Of a DNA stretch of 64,000 nucleotides, positions 55,331 to 64,000 are shown one piece after another (position 1 is the stretch's first letter; every line of letters begins with the position of its first letter). The position numbers and the translations under genes were made by a program. This DNA is from Turbatrix aceti. Lineage: Eukaryota; Nematoda; Chromadorea; Rhabditida; Panagrolaimidae. The notes beneath the pieces are model-generated. The model was not told where the DNA came from. It was given only the letters and a program-made list of their open reading frames with translations, and did no database searches. Where the stretch lies: NCBI GenBank assembly GCA_963969345.1, contig OZ017769.1, positions 2,108,001 to 2,172,000 on the forward strand. The letters run 5' to 3'.

Positions 55331-58300
55331 ATGGATGATTGTCCTCTCGTGACCGCCCGCAAGAAGGTGCCTTTCCAGATATCATGTGAGCATATTTTTT
55401 ATCCTGGTTCGTTCCCATCAAGAATTGTGCCTTTCAGGGAGTGGGAGTGCTGCGGCCCTTCAGAACCACACCAAGACCATCCTCTCCGCCCTTGGGCACG
55501 GCCAGATTCAGTGGAAACGGTTGGTTTTTTATCTTGAAACACGTTTGACGTTCGCTTTACGATTACAAGTCAATTTACGATCGATCGAACCGGGATAGTT
55601 GATGAAAGATTAACGATTGCGTTTTTATAAAAAAAAATTCTTGGGCGTAAACAGGAGGGCGTTTACGTTCGTTCACATGACCAAAAGTGAACGTATAAAC
55701 ACTTACGTTCTTTTTTTGGAATTGTTTTTGAAAAATAACAGTTCTTGTGATAATTTTGCTACTTTGCGTCCGCTGGATAACATTTCTTCGTCGATAAATT
55801 GTTACTTTTTTGGCGCTGTTTTTCCTGAATAACAAAATTAGGCTCTTATTTTGTTACTTCACGTACACTGAATAACATGAAAACTTTACAATTTTGTTAC
55901 GTTTTCGACGCCGTTTTTGGTGAATAACATTTTTTGAAGACTTTTTCGTTACTTTCGACTTTTGTAAATTACGATGATTTCTAAAACGTTACTTTTGATA
56001 CGGTCATTATGTCAAATTACGTTACTTTCGAATGCGCCGTTTTTAGGAGTAACAAAATTTGACGTCAAAAGTATTACTTTTGGTGCGATGCACAAATTTA
56101 CTTTGTTACTGTAGTATTATTACGTTTCTGGTGCTGTAGTATATACTACTTTGTTACTGTAGTACATATTTTACGTTACTTTTTTGCCTTTTTAGAAATT
56201 TGGAATGTAAACAAATTTTTGTTCGTTTGATCGTAAGCCCATATTTCCGTTCCATAAATTTTTATACTTTCCTAGAATAATTTTCACCCCATTTGATAAC
56301 GTTTCCTTTGATTTTTCAGACATGAAAAGCCAGTAACGATAAAATTTGACCTCAAACTGGTTCCCTTTTCTCTCGATCTTGTGGCGCAACTCGACGAGGC
56401 CGGTTTCTGTTCATCCATTGCATTTGTGCACCTTTTCTTCATCGACGTTTCCTCCGCCGATGAATATCGCTCTTCAGTCCGGCATATTGTCTCGGAATGG
56501 TTCGGGCAGCTCACGAAGGCGTCGAATACGCATTGGCTCATCGTCTACGACAGCGACAAGGCCCGGGAGAAGCGAAATCGGGGATCCGTGCTGGAACGGA
56601 TCAAATCCGATTTTGCCAGATTCCTGGATCACATTGTCGAGGTCTCGGAAGCGATGCCATCGACTTCGGGTGGCATTGGCCGACTCGACGATCGGGTGCT
56701 GTCGTTATTTGTCACCGGATTGGATAAATTCGTCGTCGTGAATGAACGAGCGTACTCCGAGCTCAAGACTGGCTGGGCCGCGGATGAGTGGTCGATTGCC
56801 ACGACCGTAAACCAGCAATTCAACCTCTGCAGGTTTTATTCGAGTCTCGGACTGCCAGATCTCATGCTGGCAGAAATCGATCGAGTCGACCAACTCATCC
56901 ACGAACTCATCGACTCAGCCCCTGAGCCCCAGCCTCGGTGGATGACCGGACTCAAGCTGACGGGCTTCGGCGATACCTGTCCGCTGCTCAGATTGCTCAT
57001 CCACGTGGATGGCGTTCCGGCAGATGTCTCACTCATCGAGCTACGCACTTTCCTACTTGCAAATCAAATTTTTGCACTTTTTCAAATTTTTGATCAGCGC
57101 AGAAGTAAGGTGCTCTCGCCGTCGTCACCGAGGAGCAACGAGAACGTGCGCAGCATGTTGAGCAACGATTTTGCCAATATCATCATGCGGTACGCTTTTG
57201 CGGCTACCAAACATCTCGTCATCGAGATTGACGCTCTCAAGGTTGGTTTTCGAGTGATTTTGGGTAAAAACTATATAAAAACACATTTTTACGTTCGAAA
57301 ATCCCAAAAAAACGCTTTTTTTTGTACATAAAAAATGCTCAAAACTATTTTTTTACGTTCAGAAAGTGAGAAGTAACATTTTTGAGTAAAAAATATGTTA
57401 CTGATCGAAGAACGTAACATTCGACGTGCAATTGTTACTTTTTGAACTTTTGACGCGAAAAGTTTATGTTATCGTAATCTTTGGTTTACGTTTGCGTTTC
57501 GAACTTTTTTTTGCTTTTTGTTACCGTATTCTTTTGTTTTACGATAGTTTTCTTATTCTAACCTTTTTTTTCAGATTAACTACGAACCCCAGCTAATCCA
57601 AGCATGGAACCTACTAATCACAACCGACGTTTTGGAACTCACCGAATTTCTTGCCGAACTAGAAACCCTAAAACACGGTATAGCATTTCTCTGCCAACTT
57701 CTTGCAAAACAATCCCAAGCCATCGTAACACTGACGTCGACGGAGACGACTTCGAAGGGCAGGGAAGTTCTCGCGTCGTGGCTGAAGGCGACCGTCGTCC
57801 AACGCTACACCGACGTTCTCGGATCGAAGACGGCGGAGATGCTCAGCGTTCTTCGACGCACCTTTATCGGGGAGGACGTCGAGGACTCTCCAAACCAAGG
57901 TCAAACACTCGAAGAAGTTGCCGATCAAGTTCTGAGGCGGGCAATTGAGTTGTTGAGGCAGTACGGGTCGACGAGAATTTCGGATGTTTTTGAGGCTGAC
58001 AGACTGGGTATATTGAGGTGAGTTGGGGTAAGAAATAAAATTTTTTTTTGTCAAAAAATGATTTTTTTTGGTTGTTTTGCCCTTAAATTTCAATTTTGGG
58101 GTAAAATTTTTTTCTACGGTTTTGTACCCTAAATTCTAGTTTTAGGATCTTTTTCATACTTCAGTATTTTGAGTTTTTTGATTTTTTTTTACTATTCTGA
58201 TCTAAAATTTTTATTTTTGCCTTTCTTTAGTCTCAAAGTGATTTTTTTGTTTTTTGCCTATAAAAATTTGTTTTTTTTACCTCAAATTTCTGTTTTCTTG

Positions 58301-61300
58301 CATTTTTTAGCCAAAATTTTTATTAAAACTTCATTTTGCCTAAAAAAATTTCATGGGCTCGTTTGGGCCTAAAATTTAGGCTCGTGGATTTTTTGTCTAA
58401 AGTTTTAGTTCGCGGACGTGTTTATCTAAAATTAAAATTTTTGACTGCTTTGGTCTTTAATTTCGAATTTTGACTAAAATCTTTTTTTTTTCGTTTTTTT
58501 TGCCTACAAAAATCGTTTTTTTGTCTTAAAATCATATTTTTCAGACAAAGTGGAACCAAATCAGAAGACCTCTCATCCGCCGTCCTTGACTTCCTCGAGC
58601 GACTGTTTCTGAACTGCAGAGTGACAGCAGTCCTCGTCGATCACTGCGAATCGATCGTGTCGTCTCACATCGAAGATATCCGGTCGAGATCCGGCCTCTA
58701 CTTCAACATCGTCATCCTGCTGGCGCTCGCTTCGAAGAACAACCACCACTGGATCGAGAGACTCATTTCTGACGTCCACTCGGCTGCTTTTGCAAAATCG
58801 TCGCTTAGAAGGTACAATTTCGATTCCCCATGGCCACTGCCGAATTTTCCTGTTCAAATTACGCGTACGCCGGATGCTTTCGTTTCGACGCTCGTCAATG
58901 CACCGACGACACTGACGCTGAGGTTACGATCGGGTTTTGGCTCGGTTATTCCTGGAACTCGGATGCGGGCTGTTTTTCGGAGGTTGCTGAAGGGTTCCGT
59001 TGAACCGCTACAGTACATGTTTTCGAGCAATCCTGTCGTAAGTTTTTTATTGAATTTTTTTTTGATAAAAAATTTTTATGACAAATTTAAAAAAAATTGA
59101 AAATAAAAACTTTTTTTTTCATTTTTTCAATTTAAAAATTACGTTGCATCGTTTTTTATTGAAAATTATAAAAGCATCACAAAAACTAAATTTTATAAAA
59201 AAAATTTTATTGTTTTGACAAATTTTTTTTCCTCATTTTTGAATTAAATATAATATTTTTTAATTTTTTAATTAAAAATCATAAAAAAAAATCGGGAAAT
59301 AAAAAAAATTATAATTTAAAAAATTTAATTTAAATACAAAAAAACATGATTTTTTTTTTTAAATTTTTAGATTTAAAAATCATAAAAAAATATTTTTTCT
59401 AAATTATTATTTTTCTGAAATAGGATTTTTTTTGTTTTTTTACAAATATTTTTTTTTTACATTTTTAATTTTTAAATTATGAAAAAATATTTAAAAAAGT
59501 TTTTCCAGGGAAACGAATCCCTCCGCCTGGGTTGCCTGAACAAAAATCTCCTAGCCAAGGACGACGCCTTTGAATCCCTTCACCGGTCTTTTGAAATCGA
59601 AGACGCCGACCAGATCGTCTTCACTTCCGATCCCGAAACTTCCAGCCTCTCCCCAGGCGACAACGACGTCCAATTCAACCTGACCACCGCCAACGCCGGA
59701 TGGTTCATCCTCAACCACGTCGAAGTGGACCTCGGTCCAGCGCTGTGCTTCGTGCTCCACATGCAGGAGGAAATCAGGCAAAACCACGTCCTCGACAACG
59801 TCCTCTGCTCCATCGACGTCCGGAAGCCGTCTGTCGTCGTCGCAAAGACCGAAAACACCCCTCTCCTCGCCGGCGTCGTCCAAACCATCGAGCTGACTGC
59901 AAATGCTGGAACGAGGATCATCGAGTCGCCGACCGTGCTCACGGTTGCTGTTTCGACGTCGTCGACTTCTTCTTCTTCTTCCTTTTCTTCGGCGACGACA
60001 ACCACGACGGATGGCCTTCGTCTCTGCGCGCCCGGGCAGCATGACTGGCTCCCGGAGGTGGACGTCGCCCTCCCGCCCCTCGGATCACACGCCGAGGAAC
60101 GCGTCATCGTGGGAATCTGTTTGGCAATCGATGAAATGCACTTCTCAGCCGAAGAGGTACAAATTCTACAACGACAAATCCGAGTACAGTGGTTGGATTT
60201 TACATGGGTTTTTGATTTGCAATTTTTGCCGGTTATGTCGCTCAAGATGTCTACTACTATCATTGAAAATCGGTGAGTTTTTTTGATTTTTTTAACGAAA
60301 ATTTGTGTTCACAAATCTTATTTTTGGAAAAAAAATATAAAATATTACTTCCCGAAGATTTTTTGAAGTTTGTTATGTTACTTTTGACTTTTTTAGGAAT
60401 TACGATTTGAAAAATGTTACTTTTTACGGTAATCACATTGAAAAACGTTACTTTTGAAACCGCTGTTTTTGAAGAATAACAAAATTTGACGTCAAAACTA
60501 TTACTTTAACATACATAAATTGTTGATGTAGTGTTACGTTTTGGCGCTATTTTTGTTAAATAATGTTTTTTTAGTATGTTTTTGTTACTTCGCTGCACAT
60601 ATTTTATTTCGTTACGTTCGAGGTGCTGTTTTAGGTGAATAACATTTTTTGACGACTTTTATGTTACATTTGACTTTTTTTGTTGAAATTACGATATCGA
60701 AAATGGGACTTTGGATACTGTAAAGTTCTTGTTGAAACGTTACTTTTGAAATGTCACTTACGTTCGTTTGCTTGATCGTATGCCCGCTTTTTTATTCATT
60801 TTTTTTACTTTTTATGACCTAAATTTTATAATTTCTTATATTTTCAATTACAATTCATATTTTTTTTTATTTTAGGGTTCTCCTAGCCGTGGACGTCACT
60901 CGTTCCGATCCAGTTACTGCCCTCTCTCTCAAGATCAAGGATGTCGAACTCACGCAACGCAATACCGATGACGACAAGCCTCAGCCTGCAACGTTGGTCA
61001 ACAAACGCCTTGAGACAATTCCTGCCCAATCCGCATATCGTATTGTCTGGGAACTCCCAGATACGGGTGACGTGGTCGATGCTGCTGTATCCCAGAGTCT
61101 TTATCTGAGGATAACCTACGACATTGCACGCGCACGCTCTTTCACCGGGTCTTACGGGAAATTTTCGATACCAGAAAGTGCTTTTGAGAGAGATTACTCC
61201 TTTGTCTGGCAACAGGAGCTGCCGATTGCGAGGGTGAGTTTTTATTTTTGACAAATTTTTTTTTGTTGGAAAAATGTGAACATTTTTGTTGGAAAATCTC

Positions 61301-61932
61301 ATTTTTTTATTATCGAAGCTAAAAAATCGATAAAATGTTGTTTTTAGGCTGAATACGATATCTGCGCGCAGATCGTGTCGGAGCAAAGCGAGCTCAGCCG
61401 TGTTGACATCCCATGCTCGTTGCTCGTCAGTCTCCGGCTCCTGGCGTCACAGGGCGAATCCAGAGTCGCTGTCATCGTAGATGCCGACACAAATTTCTGG
61501 TCTGTGACTGAAAAACACGCTTTTGCGATGATGAAAGAATCCGGCGTCGGTCAAGTTGCGTTCTCGATGACTCCGAAGCAGGTCGGCATGCTACCGTATC
61601 CCAGTGTATACGTGCATCGGGTGTTGCCGGGTTTTGTGGTTCGTTTTTTTGAAAAAAAAATTGATTTTTTATGAATGAAGAAAAAATGTTGTTTTTTTTA
61701 GGAAACCACGGATCCATCTGCGATCCTCGGCGAACGACTCTACAGCTACCACCGACTGCAGGGCAGACAATTCCGCGTCCTTCCAGCCAAGCAAAACGCC
61801 GACGACACACTCTCCGTCGGCAGCGGTCACGGCGCCGCCGGCTCGCTTCGTCTCGCCATCAAAGAGCGATCTTTTCTTCGCCTCAAAAAATTCATCGATC
61901 GTGATCGCGATCATACAGGTCACAAACATTGA
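55331..61932 (+). CDS. TRAPPC10 (TRAPP II complex subunit)
   Basis: Nine exons: 55331-55385, 55438-55519, 56320-57241, 57575-58017, 58545-59037, 59509-60272, 60876-61233, 61348-61638, 61702-61932 (1,212 residues, human TRAPPC10 1,259). The N-terminus has the family W-R turn (GQIQWKR) and the helical repeat region. Its HWLIVYDSDKAREKRN segment matches VDWLIVIVENDAKKKN of the human protein. LRTFLLANQIFALF and later beta-sandwich strands follow, and the end has MTPKQVGMLPYPSV. TRAPP II is the Rab11/Ypt31-type exchange factor complex at the trans-Golgi. A Ser/Thr-rich insertion (STSSTSSSSSFSSATTTT) lies in exon 6. Introns 2, 3 and 6 carry GTTAC repeats. The call rests on several conserved blocks rather than overall identity. 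Confidence 0.85.
55690..56110 (+). repeat. GTTAC-rich interspersed repeat, TRAPPC10 intron 2
   Basis: Long copy, possibly one and a half units: CGTCCGCTGGATAACATTTC, then TTGTTACTTCACGTACACTG, GTTTTTGGTGAATAACATTT. Confidence 0.75.
60340..60760 (+). repeat. GTTAC-rich interspersed repeat, TRAPPC10 intron 6
   Basis: Copy with GAGGTGCTGTTTTAGGTGAA, TAACATTTTTTGACGACTTT and ATTACGATATCGAAAATGG words. Confidence 0.7.
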
Positions 61933-63114
61933 AGTAATAATTATAATTGAATGCCTTTTCTTTGTTTTTTTATTCAATATTCTTTCGACCGCACAAATAC
62001 AAAAACACACACACACACAAATGCGTATTCTTGCCTCAATCACTGATTTTTGTGGTCTACTCAAAATTTGAGATCCAGTTTGTCGATATTTTTTAGTTTT
62101 TTTTTTCTGTTTTGTTTTTTATTTCATATTATTATTTTATGTTTTTTGACAAAGTTTATTATTTAAAAATGAAAAAAAATGACTGGTGTTTTTGGGGTTG
62201 GATTGGATGTGGGTGAGTGAAGGAGAGAGACGCTTTCGTTGCCTGTCATGGCTGTCTTGGAGGGTTGGGTTTTTTTGATCCGTTTGTGTCGAAAAAAAGA
62301 AAAAAAGTATTTAAAACAGTTGTTTTTTTAAATTTATTTATTTACCGTCCTTCTCAAAGGTTAGCACCACACGAAAAAATAGTTTTCTTATTTTGAATCC
62401 GAAAAATATTGAAAAATTTCTTTTAAACTTTTGTTCTTAAAAAATAGTTTTTAAAAAGAGTATTTTTTCCAGTTTTGGCGTCCATTGAAAAAAATAAATA
62501 AAAGCAGAACAATTTGAAACAAAATCAATTCATAAATTATACATATAATTTTTTGAGAGAACCTTTCTGCTTTTTCTGTGATTTTTGTAACCAGAAATCC
62601 AAAAATTTGAAAATTGTTGATTTGAAACCCCACTTTTATTTTTTAGTAATGGTATAGAATCTTGTCCACCTGATACCAAAATTTTTTTTGTTCTTTGTTT
62701 TTTTCGTAAAAAACTATTTTTGTAAACCAATTGTTTTTAAATCAAAAACAATTAGTTTACAATTTTTTGTTCTATTTTATCAATTGCAAGACATACCACA
62801 CTGCAACACTGAGATGACTAATACTTTTTTTTATGAAAAATGTTACAGCCTTGCTTTTTTGTTATCGGGGCGGGGGAACCTTCAAAAAGCACTTCTTCAT
62901 AAAGGAAGGCAATTTCCCTTTTCGTAACATTTTTCTTTCACATTTTTATGATTCATTGAATGTTTGGTTTTCGGACTGTCGAACACCGAATTGAGGGAGT
63001 CGCCCCCAGGGGAGGGTGTCTAACGGGTCGCATATGTTGTGGTAGCCACAAGATCAGTTGTCGGGTCTGATGTCCTTACAAATGTCATAAATTGCAGACT
63101 CGATTGCGGCGCGG
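61933..63114. other. Spacer TRAPPC10 to hexosaminidase
   Basis: AT-rich spacer with a short CA dinucleotide run (about 62005-62019). At 63082-63098 a TTGCAG acceptor just before the next ATG (63115) may be a trans-splice or intron site. Confidence 0.4.
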
Positions 63115-64000
63115 ATGCGCCTCCGACCGCTGCCTTGCCTGCTGCTGGGAGCGGTCGTGCCGTGCCTCTTCCTCACCTTCGCCCTCTACGCTTCCCGCGA
63201 CAGTCCGCTTTTCATGTCCCTCCAACCGTCGACCCGGCCGGTGCTCGAGATGTTCAGGCAGCGCCTCGTCCACCTGGACCTCAAGGGTGCTCCTCCGAAG
63301 CTCAGCTACCTCCGCGAGCTTTTCCCGTTTTTCCGGGATCTCGGATTCACAGGGTTGCTCGTTGAGTACGAAGACATGTTTCCCTACGGTGGTGAGCTGG
63401 CTGTCGTACGTGCCAGACACCACTATACCCACTCGGATATCGTAGATATCCAGTTGGCTGCCGAAGCTGCAAATTTGGAGGTGATACCCCTGATCCAGAC
63501 TTTTGGACACCTGGAATTTGTTCTGAAGCACGAAAAATATTCTCATCTCCGGGAGGTCCCGGACAAGACAGATACAATTTGTCCTTCCGAGCCTCAGAGC
63601 CTGGTCGTTATCCGGGAACTCCTGAGCCAGATCCGCGCAGCCCATCCCCTGGCCAAGGCCATCCACATCGGAGCCGACGAAGCCTGGCACATTGCCGAGG
63701 ACGAGCGCTGCCAGCTGAAGGTCAACCAGACCTTCGACGGCTCGGTGGAGGCCCTCAAGCTCGCCCACATTTCAACCGTCGCCCAATACGCGAAGGAGAC
63801 TCTCGGCTTCCAGCGCGTCTTCGCCTGGAACGACCTCTTCGCCACGACAAATGTCTCATCCCTCCGGGCCGCCAAACTCGGGGATTTTGTCATCCCTGTT
63901 GTCTGGGGCTACGCAGAGGACGTCAACCTGCCGGGCTACTTTGCGGATGGAATGATGGGTCGCTACGCGGAGGTCTTCAACGACATCTACTTTGCCTCGG
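63115..64000 (+). CDS. Hexosaminidase D-like enzyme (GH20), 5' part
   Basis: An open frame of 295 codons runs off the right edge without introns. An N-terminal hydrophobic anchor (LLLGAVVPCLFLTFALYA) makes it a type II membrane or secreted form. The family pattern is clear: VHLDLKGAPPKLSYL, ELFPFFRDLGFTGLLVEYED and VIPLIQTFGHLEFVLKHEKY. LREVPD, IHIGADEAW with the paired catalytic Asp-Glu of GH20, FAWNDLF and VVWGYAED follow. It cleaves terminal beta-N-acetylhexosamine residues; nematode hex-2 to hex-5 are of this type. It is GC-rich with strong codon bias relative to its flanks. The 3' end lies outside the window. Confidence 0.93.
   Translation, partial: MRLRPLPCLLLGAVVPCLFLTFALYASRDSPLFMSLQPSTRPVLEMFRQRLVHLDLKGAPPKLSYLRELFPFFRDLGFTGLLVEYEDMFPYGGELAVVRARHHYTHSDIVDIQLAAEAANLEVIPLIQTFGHLEFVLKHEKYSHLREVPDKTDTICPSEPQSLVVIRELLSQIRAAHPLAKAIHIGADEAWHIAEDERCQLKVNQTFDGSVEALKLAHISTVAQYAKETLGFQRVFAWNDLFATTNVSSLRAAKLGDFVIPVVWGYAEDVNLPGYFADGMMGRYAEVFNDIYFAS

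Noticed and set aside
1..64000. CRISPR arrays, bacterial operons, rRNA or tRNA genes
   Set aside because: The gene structure is eukaryotic; I looked for tRNA T-loops and regularly spaced repeats and found none convincing.

Overview
This is eukaryotic nuclear DNA, most likely from a nematode. Genes are compact and multi-exon. Introns are short (about 45-80 bp in many cases), T-rich, start gtgagt/gtaagt and end tttcag. GC-richer exons sit in AT-rich spacers with AAUAAA signals. The best sequence relatives I recognise are all animal proteins. I cannot name the species. Exon borders were set by hand from splice signals, reading frame and conserved protein blocks. For almost every complete gene the exon lengths sum to a multiple of three.

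Layout. 1-3.3 kb: tail of a Lys/Ala/Pro-rich gene (+), a GC-rich retroelement-like block with heat-shock element, TATA box, poly(A) signal and four hairpins, then an intronless TTF-type zinc-finger gene (+). 4-10.5 kb: ABCF3/GCN20 (-), a zinc-ribbon protein (+), a four-helix membrane protein (-). 11-16.5 kb: a MITE, a membrane pseudo-tyrosine phosphatase (+), an orphan midasin VWA fragment (-), a small membrane protein (-) and a near-perfect 0.9 kb fold-back element. 16.7-21.1 kb: two BTB paralogues head to head, one carrying a MITE in an intron. 21.3-27.5 kb: a minisatellite and two tandem TBP-like factor (TLF/TRF2) genes (-). 28.6-35.2 kb: B3GNTL1-like glycosyltransferase, inositol monophosphatase with two mutually exclusive exons, Tctex-1 dynein light chain (all +). 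36.7-39.6 kb: TAK1/MAP3K7-like kinase (-). 40.9-52.5 kb: CYB5R4, COX11 and PPIP5K, a same-strand run whose last two genes look like an operon. 52.9-61.9 kb: AP-3 sigma (-) and TRAPPC10 (+). 63.1 kb to the edge: hexosaminidase D-like enzyme (+), cut by the window.

The recognised genes are mostly cellular housekeeping: translation control (ABCF3), inositol and inositol-pyrophosphate signalling (IMPase, PPIP5K), trafficking (AP-3 sigma, TRAPPC10, dynein light chain), mitochondrial copper insertion (COX11), redox (CYB5R4) and kinase signalling (TAK1). The unusual material lies in 0.8-1.7 kb, 10.9-27.5 kb and the introns. It includes three different inverted-repeat elements, an interspersed GTTAC-rich repeat family in introns of many genes, a CGAAGCGAAA minisatellite that also occurs dispersed, duplicated TLF genes, a catalytically dead phosphatase, non-canonical splice sites and the alternative-exon design in the IMPase gene.
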